Shown here piece after piece: positions 1 through 5,554 of a stretch of DNA of 41,204 nt. Made by a program: the position numbers and the translations under genes. The first letter of the stretch is position 1. The number at the start of each line of letters is the position of its first letter. This DNA comes from a virus, in IMG/VR virus record IMGVR_UViG_3300030012_001842, positions 1 to 41,204 of that record; one strand, 5' to 3'. A model generated the notes under the pieces. That model saw nothing but the letters and a program-made list of their open reading frames with translations. It searched no databases and had not been told where the DNA came from.

Positions 1-1
1 A

Positions 2-52
2 GATTTATCAGGCGAGCTTGCTTGCGCTGGTGGTAACTGTGAAGTTGTTTAA
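2..52 (+). CDS. C-terminal end of a gene entering from the left; possibly class I ribonucleotide reductase alpha subunit
   Basis: Only the last 16 residues are present, DLSGELACAGGNCEVV, followed by TAA. The tail has two cysteines separated by four residues and lies three residues from the end. This is the spacing of the redox-active C-terminal pair of E. coli NrdA (CESGACKI), which re-reduces the active site of class I ribonucleotide reductase. The gene is on the plus strand with the Hc1-like gene and opposite to the virion genes, as expected for a nucleotide-metabolism module. The identification rests on one short tail and is tentative; another protein with a Cys-pair terminus is possible. 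Confidence 0.45.
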   Translation, partial: DLSGELACAGGNCEVV

Positions 53-71
53 TTAAATAAAATTTTATATT

Positions 72-254
72 ATGAATTTAGAAGAATTATTAGATACAAT
101 GCAAGATGAAATGCACAGTGCTCATGAAAACATAGAAAAGTTTATGGCTGGAAATAAATCAGCTGGAACTAGAGTTAGAAAGAGCATGCAGTTTATTAAA
201 GCTAAAGCCCAAGATATAAGGGTGCAAGTTCAAGATATGAAAAACAATTCTTAA
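72..254 (+). CDS. Hc1/histone H1-like DNA-binding protein
   Basis: This 60-residue protein has an acidic helical N-terminal half (MNLEELLDTMQDEMHSAHEN), then a basic stretch with the signature GNKSAGTRVRKSMQFIKAKA and a helical tail. The pattern [GN]NKxAGTRxRKxxxxxKxxAQxIRxxVQxxK is what I know from the Hc1 (histone H1-like) family of small nucleoid proteins that is ubiquitous in Bacteroidota. The family is thought to bind and compact DNA; the role in the phage (host nucleoid takeover, genome protection, transcription switching) is inference. It starts 19 bases after the preceding stop codon and ends just before a strong terminator, so it is the last gene of the rightward unit. Confidence 0.8.
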   Translation: MNLEELLDTMQDEMHSAHENIEKFMAGNKSAGTRVRKSMQFIKAKAQDIRVQVQDMKNNS

Positions 255-260
255 ATAATA

Positions 261-280
261 AAAGGGGCTTCGGCCCCTTT
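261..280. terminator. Bidirectional intrinsic terminator between convergent units
   Basis: A perfect 8-bp stem (AAAGGGGC / GCCCCTTT) closes a TTCG tetraloop. On the plus strand it is followed by TTTTATTTT. On the minus strand it is followed by TTATTATT after the AAA/TTT of the stem. It sits between the last rightward gene (ends 254) and the last leftward gene (ends 282), so it can stop both converging transcripts. Confidence 0.9.
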
Positions 281-281
281 T

Positions 282-350
282 TTATTTTACTATTTTAAAT
301 ATTACATAACCTACTATAACAGCGGTCATACACACTGGACACGGGCACAT
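282..350 (-). CDS. 22-residue Cys-rich membrane microprotein
   Basis: Starting at the ATG complementary to 348-350, this frame encodes 22 residues: MCPCPVC, then a hydrophobic stretch TAVIVGYVIF, then KIVK. The N-terminus has a CxCxxC cluster that could bind metal or be acylated, and the rest fits a single short membrane helix with a basic end. No family is recognised. Support for it being real: the preceding gene ends TAG, two bases (TT) follow, then ATG, which matches the junction used throughout this unit, and the stop lies right beside the terminator. Its job is unknown; a small holin-like or envelope-active peptide is one possibility. Its shortness is the main reason for doubt. Confidence 0.55.
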   Translation of the reverse strand: MCPCPVCMTAVIVGYVIFKIVK

Positions 351-352
351 AA

Positions 353-670
353 CTAACAGTTCCATCTTCTTCTAGCTGCTTTACCTCTTTCACTTTTCCA
401 ACTTCGTGATCTAGCGCAGAACGATTTTCTACGCTTTGCTTTTTTACTGTCTGGTTTTAATTCAGATGGTGGTGTAGTAACAGCAGTCTGCAAATTACTA
501 CCTGGGTTTTTACGCTTATATTCATTAACACCTTTTTGAGTCATACCTCCACCAGCAGCGGCGCCAGTACCCGTTGGCCTTGCTTTATTAAAATTTTTAC
601 CAGGACCTATAGTACGTCTTGGTTCTGCTGATTTTGTAAACGGCGTAAAGCCTTTCATTTTAAAAGCCAT
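353..670 (-). CDS. Tagged basic protein with an FCARxxxW...RRWNC tail (MAFKMKGF family)
   Basis: A 105-residue, strongly basic protein. The start at 670 is chosen over the ATG at 700 because it gives the N-terminus MAFKMKGFTPF shared with four other genes here and lies one base after the previous stop; GGAG precedes it. A Gly/Ala-rich linker is followed by QKGVNEYKRKNPGSNLQTAV and then KKAKRRKSFCARSRSW and a final RRRWNC. I recall this arrangement, often longer as RRKSFCARMxGMK...RKWNC, in small lysine-rich proteins of marine phages and large DNA viruses; the biochemical function is not known to me. The FCAR-to-RRWNC distance looks shorter than in the form I remember. Confidence 0.85.
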   Translation of the reverse strand: MAFKMKGFTPFTKSAEPRRTIGPGKNFNKARPTGTGAAAGGGMTQKGVNEYKRKNPGSNLQTAVTTPPSELKPDSKKAKRRKSFCARSRSWKSERGKAARRRWNC

Positions 671-671
671 A

Positions 672-1046
672 TTATTCTCCACATTTTTTTGAAGGATCAT
701 CTACTCTTCTCCAGTCTTCTTTTTCAAACCAGTCTCTTAATGTTGCTCCAGGTTTACGAGCACCGCTAACGTTTGTTTTAGATGATCTTTTATATTTACC
801 AGCTGCGCCAGCTGATTTTTTAGAACTTACTAATTGTTGTTTTTTACTAGCGCTTAAGCTACGTATTTTATCTGCTGGTAAACAAGTTTTAGTTGTACCA
901 CCACCTTTTTGTTTTTTCATTGGCGAAGACTTACGGCAACTACCTTTAGAGCCTTTAGCTGTACCAGGTACACGCTCGTAACCCTTCCAACACTTCATTG
1001 GAGACTTACCTTCAAATGCCACAAAGCCATTCATTTTAAACGCCAT
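672..1046 (-). CDS. Tagged basic protein with CWKGYERVPGT and DPSKKCGE motifs
   Basis: 124 residues, Lys/Ser-rich. The tag is slightly different (MAFKMNGF), followed by two SPMK motifs, the segment CWKGYERVPGTAKGSKGSC, and a C-terminal half containing KTCLPADKIRSLSASKKQQL, SAGAAGKYKRSS, ARKPGATLRDWFEKEDWRRV and the ending DDPSKKCGE. I recall this C-terminal half as a widespread unit in proteins of marine phages and some giant viruses, without an assigned function. The conserved cysteines and the 'DWF.KEDWRRV' block suggest a small folded domain. The start overlaps the upstream stop by one base (TAATG), consistent with translational coupling. Confidence 0.85.
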   Translation of the reverse strand: MAFKMNGFVAFEGKSPMKCWKGYERVPGTAKGSKGSCRKSSPMKKQKGGGTTKTCLPADKIRSLSASKKQQLVSSKKSAGAAGKYKRSSKTNVSGARKPGATLRDWFEKEDWRRVDDPSKKCGE

Positions 1047-1588
1047 TATACTTTATTTTTTATGTGTTGATACATTGCTTCACCTAACTTTTCACCCATC
1101 ATGCTATCTGATTTATAATGAGCTTTAGCTATTCTTCTACTATCAGATATGTTCTTACCAGCTTTAATAAATTGTTTAGCTGCTTTAGGAAATTTATCTG
1201 CTAGCACTTTACCTATTAATATACCTTGAGTTGAGTGACCACTAGGATATGAAGGAGTTTTCATAGAACTCATTTCGTAATCAACCATGTCAATACCTAA
1301 TTTTTTAGCTATAACTTTTGGTCTAGGTCTATTAAAATGTTTTTTTAATCTACTAACAACCGGAGCAGATTTTTTAATTAAATCTCCAACTAATTTAGGA
1401 TCGTAGTTAGTTATGTTATTTTTAGCAGCTATGTCAGCAAAAGTTTTTTCAATATTGTCATACTTTTGAACAGAAGTTTTGTTCATAGGTATAGTATTAA
1501 GTTGCTTTACCTCCTGCATTGTATTAAAAGAATTATCAGAAGGTGGTTTCATATTTTTAAACTTATCTATATTAAAACCTTTAAACAT
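1046..1588 (-). CDS. PAP2-superfamily phosphatase with a short FKGF tag
   Basis: 180 residues. All three motifs of the PAP2/acid phosphatase superfamily are visible: K82-x6-R89-P90 (KKHFNRPRP), P115-S-G-H118 (YPSGHSTQG), and S150-R151-x5-H157-x3-D161 (SRRIAKAHYKSD). In this family the two histidines form and resolve a phospho-enzyme intermediate; substrates include lipid phosphates, nucleotides and undecaprenyl pyrophosphate. There is no run of membrane helices and no signal peptide, so it resembles soluble class A acid phosphatases more than integral lipid phosphatases. The N-terminus MFKGFNIDKF resembles the MAFKMKGF tag of its neighbours. It overlaps the upstream gene by eight bases. The substrate cannot be read from sequence. 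Confidence 0.85.
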   Translation of the reverse strand: MFKGFNIDKFKNMKPPSDNSFNTMQEVKQLNTIPMNKTSVQKYDNIEKTFADIAAKNNITNYDPKLVGDLIKKSAPVVSRLKKHFNRPRPKVIAKKLGIDMVDYEMSSMKTPSYPSGHSTQGILIGKVLADKFPKAAKQFIKAGKNISDSRRIAKAHYKSDSMMGEKLGEAMYQHIKNKV

Positions 1589-2126
1589 TTTTATTTTGTT
1601 TTTTTAAAGTAATCTTAGCAGACTTAGCTAATCTAGCCTGTTCCATTTTACCCATTACTTTAGCTCTTTGTTCTAATACAGTTAATATTTGTACTTTTCT
1701 AGCATAAGGTTTATTTATGTTCATTACTTTAGCTATTGTTTTTCTAGCATCAGCTACTGTTGCAAATTTAATACCAACTGTATCTTTAGGATTTTCGTCT
1801 GTGTATAATCTTCTACCGCTACCTTTAGGCTTTTTACCAGTTCCAACTAACGGATCTTTTCGTTTTAACGGTGAGTCTTTTTTCTTACCTATACGTTTTC
1901 TAACTATATTCATTACAGTTTTCATTTTGCTAGCATAAGCAGGTTTTTTGCCTCTATTAAAAACGTATTGTTGATTTAAGCTACCGATTATTTTTTGAAG
2001 ATTACCGCCTCTTGTTTTAATTAACCAAGAAGCTAATGCTGGTGGTGATAAATCTCTAAATTTACCTTTAGCATCAGGGGCATCTGAGTCATGCCACGTA
2101 ATAGACTTAGAAGTTTTTTTAGCCAT
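1581..2126 (-). CDS. Basic hypothetical protein with a GRRLYTDENPKDTV motif
   Basis: 181 residues. The N-terminal part (about 8-75) reads ITWHDSDAPDAKGKFRDLS...ALASWLIKTRGGNLQKIIGSLNQQYVFNRGKKPAYASKM, a small helical domain I have the impression of having seen in marine viral and environmental proteins. A linker with DSPLKRKDP carries the same SP(L/M)K motif found in the tagged neighbours. The C-terminal part starts with GSGRRLYTDENPKDTVGIKF and continues as a basic helical region (DARKTIAKVMNINKPYARKVQIL...EQRAKVMGK). The latter is also familiar as a stand-alone block in lysine-rich phage proteins. No catalytic motif is seen. It starts MAKKTSK rather than with the tag, and follows the previous stop by three bases. 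Confidence 0.75.
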   Translation of the reverse strand: MAKKTSKSITWHDSDAPDAKGKFRDLSPPALASWLIKTRGGNLQKIIGSLNQQYVFNRGKKPAYASKMKTVMNIVRKRIGKKKDSPLKRKDPLVGTGKKPKGSGRRLYTDENPKDTVGIKFATVADARKTIAKVMNINKPYARKVQILTVLEQRAKVMGKMEQARLAKSAKITLKKQNKNV

Positions 2127-2129
2127 AGC

Positions 2130-2321
2130 TTAACACTTACCAGCCTTTTGAGATTTAACAGCAAATCCACTAGCATAAGCGCTAGGCCAAACTTTATACC
2201 TACGTTTAGCATAAGCTTTGCAGCTAGCGCTAATTTTATTAAATGGACTAGACATTTGCTCCATGCGTCTTCTACCGCATCCAGTTTTAGGTATTGGATT
2301 ATTTTTTTGTACGTATGCCAT
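2130..2321 (-). CDS. Small basic Cys protein with a VWPSAYASG motif
   Basis: 63 residues from the ATG at 2321 (MAYVQKNNPIPKTGCGRRRM). The in-frame ATG at 2426 would overlap the upstream gene by about 100 bases and adds a Leu/Lys stretch that looks like antisense filler, so the shorter form is chosen; it follows the upstream stop by four bases. An SSPFNK motif sits in the middle. The C-terminal half, CKAYAKRRYKVWPSAYASGF, has a 'YxVWPSAYASG' core followed by a terminal cysteine. I recall this core in many small basic proteins of marine phages and large viruses. Function unknown. Confidence 0.75.
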   Translation of the reverse strand: MAYVQKNNPIPKTGCGRRRMEQMSSPFNKISASCKAYAKRRYKVWPSAYASGFAVKSQKAGKC

Positions 2322-2325
2322 AATT

Positions 2326-2742
2326 TTATCCTTTATCTGGATCTGTTTCATCAAAGCCTTCAAAGCCAGTTGACCCACCTTTTTTAATTGTAACTTTTTT
2401 AGTTTTTCTATTATAAACATAATCAAGACTCCCGTCAGACATTTGATCTATTTTAGCTCTAATATCTCTATCATCTTTACCTTTTTCAATACCAGCTATA
2501 ATCATTTTTTTAATTTTAGCTTGAGTTGCAGGTGGATCCATCTTTTTCATTGGAGACTTTTTCATTTTTTTAGGAGAGTCAATTACCCCTCTGCCCATAA
2601 GCACGTCTGCTTGAGTAATCTTACCGTCTTTATTTAAATCAGGAAACTTTTTTTGCATAGCTGATTTTTTTGCCATTTTCATAGCCGCTTTACTCATGCC
2701 TGTTCCTTTACCTGGGTCAAAACCCTTCATTTTAAATGCCAT
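2326..2742 (-). CDS. Tagged basic protein with one EF-hand-like loop
   Basis: 138 residues, starting MAFKMKGFDPGKGTGMSKAA. Residues around 34-45 read DLNKDGKITQAD, which matches a 12-residue calcium-binding EF-hand/dockerin-type loop (D1, N3, D5, G6, I8, D12), followed by VLMGRGVI. A linker with KKSPMKKMDPP and a helical C-terminal half follow, ending with acidic DETDPDKG. Calcium binding is inferred from the loop only. The gene starts two bases after the upstream stop in the context TAATTATG. It shares with the genes at 3484 and 4925 the extended tag MAFKMKGF[DN]PGxGTGM. Confidence 0.85.
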   Translation of the reverse strand: MAFKMKGFDPGKGTGMSKAAMKMAKKSAMQKKFPDLNKDGKITQADVLMGRGVIDSPKKMKKSPMKKMDPPATQAKIKKMIIAGIEKGKDDRDIRAKIDQMSDGSLDYVYNRKTKKVTIKKGGSTGFEGFDETDPDKG

Positions 2743-2744
2743 AA

Positions 2745-3140
2745 TTATTGAAATTTGTTAAGTGTTATAGTATCAACTGCATGTTGTACTGTTTTTTTAT
2801 CTGCTTCTAATTTAAACATTACATTAGGGTTGAAGCGAGCCTTCTCAATACCGTTATCGAATATAATAACTGTTGGTACAGCTGTAATATTATAATCTGT
2901 TTGTATGTCCATAGATGACATAATATCCACACGATATACATTACATCCTTTTAATTTATTTAATTCATTAAACTGATTCATTTTGTTCCAGTCAGCCCAA
3001 AATTCTATAGCTACAACGTCTTTAGCTATTTTATTTTTAAAATTACTATTATCAGCGAATTCTTGAGCACTACATGTACCTATAGAAAATACAAGAAACA
3101 TTACAAATACATAAATAAAGTTAGATATATCTAATGTCAT
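2745..3140 (-). CDS. Exported thioredoxin-fold protein lacking the CxxC active site
   Basis: 131 residues. The N-terminus has a hydrophobic signal-like segment (FIYVFVMFLVFSIGTC) ending in SAQ before E27, a typical flavobacterial cleavage context. The mature part follows the thioredoxin order: VVAIEFWADWNKMN (48-55, where WCGPC normally stands), a VDI strand, YNITAVPTVIIFDNG with the cis-proline at P89, and a C-terminal helix. The redox cysteines are replaced by N-K-M-N, so it cannot act as a classical dithiol oxidoreductase; one cysteine (C66) remains elsewhere. A binding or chaperone role in the periplasm is inferred. It overlaps the upstream gene by four bases (ATGA). Confidence 0.75.
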   Translation of the reverse strand: MTLDISNFIYVFVMFLVFSIGTCSAQEFADNSNFKNKIAKDVVAIEFWADWNKMNQFNELNKLKGCNVYRVDIMSSMDIQTDYNITAVPTVIIFDNGIEKARFNPNVMFKLEADKKTVQHAVDTITLNKFQ

Positions 3141-3481
3141 TTTCTTAATAGTTTTATTTCCTCTTTCATTTCATCTACCTCCTTTATTACTGCGTTAATT
3201 TGATTACGAGCCATTTGATCTTTCATGTTAAATTCCATACGAGTTGGTGGCCACGTATTAGTAGCAGCTGGGTCACCCATGTCTATTGTATATGTACCAG
3301 TGCCTGGTTTAGGTAACTCTAATGCCTTTTCTACTTTACCTTCTAGTTCTGAAAATTTAGAATTAATACTAGCCATTAAACCAAAGTAAGCAGATATAAT
3401 AGTAGCAACAGCTACTACTATACTGATTAATGTTTTAACACTAATTTGAAATTTGCTTTCTTCTGAAAGTTCTTTTGCCAT
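3137..3481 (-). CDS. Single-pass membrane protein with coiled coils (lysis or envelope candidate)
   Basis: 114 residues. A short charged N-terminus is followed by one membrane helix at about 14-36 (SVKTLISIVVAVATIISAYF). A coiled-coil-like segment (SKFSELEGKVEKALEL), a Pro/Gly-containing middle and a terminal charged helix (INAVIKEVDEMKEEIKLLRK) follow. The lysines before the helix are compatible with N-in, C-out topology, which would place most of the protein in the periplasm. Such a layout is seen in inner-membrane spanin subunits and some holin-associated proteins, but no family is recognised. It lies in TAATTATG context and overlaps the downstream thioredoxin-like gene by four bases. Confidence 0.7.
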   Translation of the reverse strand: MAKELSEESKFQISVKTLISIVVAVATIISAYFGLMASINSKFSELEGKVEKALELPKPGTGTYTIDMGDPAATNTWPPTRMEFNMKDQMARNQINAVIKEVDEMKEEIKLLRK

Positions 3482-3483
3482 AA

Positions 3484-4224
3484 TTATACTATCTTAGTAT
3501 TTCTTTTCTTTTCTTTTTCTCTAGCTCTAGAAACGTATACATCATCTGTAAGCTTCCTACCAGTTTTTCTATAACCAATACCTGATTTTCTTTTAACTTT
3601 TTCCTCTACAACACCAGTTTTAGGATTAAATACAGCTTTCCTTTTTGCAGTGTCATCAACTATTTTTCCTTTTTTATCTTTACCAGTAAATTTAAATTTA
3701 ACATTTCTTGTATCGCCAAAGTTTCCTTCAAATCCAGATTCCTGTGCTTTATTTTGACCTTTAACAGAAAGCATTTTTATAGTTCGTTTACCAGTTAATA
3801 TATTTTTTTTAGCAACGTTTTTCTTTTTTGTTTTACCTGGCTCAATTGAAACTTTTAATCTTTTTACTGCTTTACCGTCTTTATATTTACCAAACTCTGA
3901 AAGACCAAGATTTTTTTTCTTGTGTTTTCCAGTTCTTGATATTTTAATTTTTTTACTACCTACATTTCTTGTTCCATAAAACTGCGTAGCTGCAGCTGAT
4001 CCAGATGCTCTTTGCTCATCAGTTATTGCTTTTGGATCAGATGTAAAATCTGCATCCATCTCACCTCTGTTTTTTGGTCTATCAATTTTTTTAATTTTTT
4101 TACTTTGTTTTTCTACTTTAATATCTTTTGTGTGTGGTGGATCTATTTCTTTTTTTAATGCAGACATTTTTTTAGCCATACCAGTGCCAACACCAGGGTT
4201 AAACCCTTTCATTTTAAAAGCCAT
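3484..4224 (-). CDS. Tagged, highly basic protein, 246 aa
   Basis: The start MAFKMKGFNPGVGTGMAKKM shares the extended tag with the genes at 2326 and 4925. The rest is dominated by Lys/Arg-rich segments with scattered Gly and Thr (for example KKIKISRTGKHKKKN, VKFKFTGKDKKGK, KRKSGIGYRKTGRK). The alternation of basic and beta-prone residues could form short strands or be disordered when free. A 'GFEGNFGDTRNV' segment recalls GFEGFDETDP in the gene at 2326. No known domain is recognised. The composition suggests nucleic acid or acidic-surface binding, but that is inference. TAATTATG junction on the 5' side. Confidence 0.8.
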   Translation of the reverse strand: MAFKMKGFNPGVGTGMAKKMSALKKEIDPPHTKDIKVEKQSKKIKKIDRPKNRGEMDADFTSDPKAITDEQRASGSAAATQFYGTRNVGSKKIKISRTGKHKKKNLGLSEFGKYKDGKAVKRLKVSIEPGKTKKKNVAKKNILTGKRTIKMLSVKGQNKAQESGFEGNFGDTRNVKFKFTGKDKKGKIVDDTAKRKAVFNPKTGVVEEKVKRKSGIGYRKTGRKLTDDVYVSRAREKEKKRNTKIV

Positions 4225-4226
4225 AA

Positions 4227-4922
4227 TTATCTTATTTTAAGTTTTAATTTTCCATTTTGAATATACAAACCTTTAGGTTCTCTAATAGCCTGCCCATTAA
4301 TATTATAGATTACACTATTTTCACTAGATTTATTTATAAGTTCATCAATATTAGTATTACAAGGTAATCCAGTTGCGCAATCAATGTATTCTGTAATGTA
4401 TTCTATAAACTCTACATATTCTATTTCTACAATAGTATCATAAACAAATACTTCTACATATTCAATAACGTCAACAAATAAAGTATCTAATATATCTTCA
4501 TATACAGTTACTGTATCAGTAATATAAATATATTCAGGTACAAATACTTCTACTTCTACTGTATCAACTATAATTTCATATACATACTCTGTATTTATTA
4601 TAGTATCATATATTGTTTCATACTCTGTTACATAAACCGTATCACAGTCTGGTGGAGGTGGAGCACATTGTTCTATAGGTGTAGGCTCAGCGTTAGCCTC
4701 ATCGCTACCATCTACACAGTCTTCCCAGCCGTCATTTAAATAAAACAAATCTGGGCCATTAGGTACACAACCGTTAGGTGAATATTGCGTCCAGTTTGCT
4801 GGATCATCTCCACAATAAAAACCGTTTTGTTCTGCACATTCAATACACAATTGTTGAAAGTCAAGTTGCGCACTAGCAAGCGAGCTAATAAACGCAAATA
4901 AAATTATAATATATTTCTTCAT
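4227..4922 (-). CDS. Exported stalk protein with LDLa-like segment and T9SS-type C-terminal domain
   Basis: 231 residues. Residues 1-18 are a clear signal peptide (KKYIIILFAFISSLASAQ). Residues 26-93 are Cys-rich and include WEDCVDGSDEA, the signature end of an LDL-receptor class A repeat; the cysteine pattern is not a full match. Residues 94-181 form a low-complexity stalk of D-T-[IV]-Y/E-Y-[IV] units rich in Y, V, I, E, D and T. Residues about 203-231 (NSVIYNINGQAIREPKGLYIQ then NGKLKLKIR) match the type A C-terminal sorting domain of T9SS cargo, with the usual YNxxGQ, PKGLYI and NGK elements. I infer Sec export and T9SS-dependent surface display or secretion from the infected flavobacterial cell. 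Confidence 0.8.
   Translation of the reverse strand: MKKYIIILFAFISSLASAQLDFQQLCIECAEQNGFYCGDDPANWTQYSPNGCVPNGPDLFYLNDGWEDCVDGSDEANAEPTPIEQCAPPPPDCDTVYVTEYETIYDTIINTEYVYEIIVDTVEVEVFVPEYIYITDTVTVYEDILDTLFVDVIEYVEVFVYDTIVEIEYVEFIEYITEYIDCATGLPCNTNIDELINKSSENSVIYNINGQAIREPKGLYIQNGKLKLKIR
4380..4643 (-). repeat. Degenerate tandem stalk repeat within the exported protein
   Basis: Residues 94-181 of the gene at 4227-4922 repeat short units such as DTVYVTEYE, DTIINTEYVYE and YDTIVEIEYVE with irregular spacing. The strict alternation of hydrophobic and acidic or polar residues predicts extended beta structure. The DNA copies differ, so this is a protein-level repeat rather than a recent expansion. 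Confidence 0.7.
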
Positions 4923-4924
4923 AG

Positions 4925-5551
4925 TTATTTTTTTAATGGTTTTGTGTCTCTTTTTCTAACTCTAGATTCTCGCTGTTCTCTTAAAAACTTACGATCTTCT
5001 TTTGTGTAACGGTATTTTTTACCTTTTAATTCTCTCTTTTTTTCTTTTAATCCAGCTATAGCAGATTTTAGATTTGTTTGAGCTCTTTTGTTACCTATTT
5101 TTTTTAGTCTTTCTATTCTAAGATCTTTAATGCTTGATTTAACTTCTTTTAATCTTCTTTTGTTTTGGCTTTTTTCTTCTTTAGCATCAGCCCCTTGTGT
5201 ATCATAACCTCTTTTGTTACCTTTCATTTTATTAGGAGAGTTAAACTTACTCATATCAATATGACTTTTGTTTTTAGTAAATAACTCACCATCACCTCTT
5301 TCTACAACTGTATTTCGTAGTTTTAACATACGTTTTTCAAGTTGCTTTATTCTTTTTAAATCTTTATCTTGTTTAGCTTCGTTATACTCATTATCGTAAA
5401 TACCTAATATTTCTCCTTCTATTCTATCGCTATCTGTTTTCTTTACTTTCTTACCGTCAATTTTTTTATTTGTTCTTAGTTTAAAAGAACTTTGAGCCTT
5501 GTCCATGCCCGTGCCTTTACCAGGATTAAATCCTTTCATTTTAAATGCCAT
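4925..5551 (-). CDS. Tagged basic coiled-coil protein, 208 aa
   Basis: Starts MAFKMKGFNPGKGTGMDKAQ. After the tag comes a charged region with predicted helices (EILGIYDNEYNEAKQDKD, KRIKQLEKRMLKLRNTV), then FNSPNKMKGNKRG, and a long Lys/Arg-rich helix-forming C-terminal half (RRLKEVKSSIKDLRIERLKK, KSAIAGLKEKKRELKGKK). The regular spacing of Leu/Ile suggests coiled coils. No known family. It sits between two exported proteins (outer-membrane barrel upstream, stalk protein downstream), three bases after the previous stop. Confidence 0.8.
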   Translation of the reverse strand: MAFKMKGFNPGKGTGMDKAQSSFKLRTNKKIDGKKVKKTDSDRIEGEILGIYDNEYNEAKQDKDLKRIKQLEKRMLKLRNTVVERGDGELFTKNKSHIDMSKFNSPNKMKGNKRGYDTQGADAKEEKSQNKRRLKEVKSSIKDLRIERLKKIGNKRAQTNLKSAIAGLKEKKRELKGKKYRYTKEDRKFLREQRESRVRKRDTKPLKK

Positions 5552-5554
5552 ATC

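Noticed and set aside
671-700. Longer start (ATG at 700) for the FCAR/RRWNC protein
   Set aside because: It adds ten residues inside the upstream gene and hides the shared MAFKMKGF start at 670.
2322-2426. Longer start (ATG at 2426) for the small VWPSAYASG protein
   Set aside because: It would overlap the upstream tagged gene by about 100 bases; the ATG at 2321 gives normal spacing and a familiar N-terminus.
4380-4643. Repeat block as a possible CRISPR array
   Set aside because: The units are short, irregular, differ in DNA sequence and encode a continuous protein stalk.
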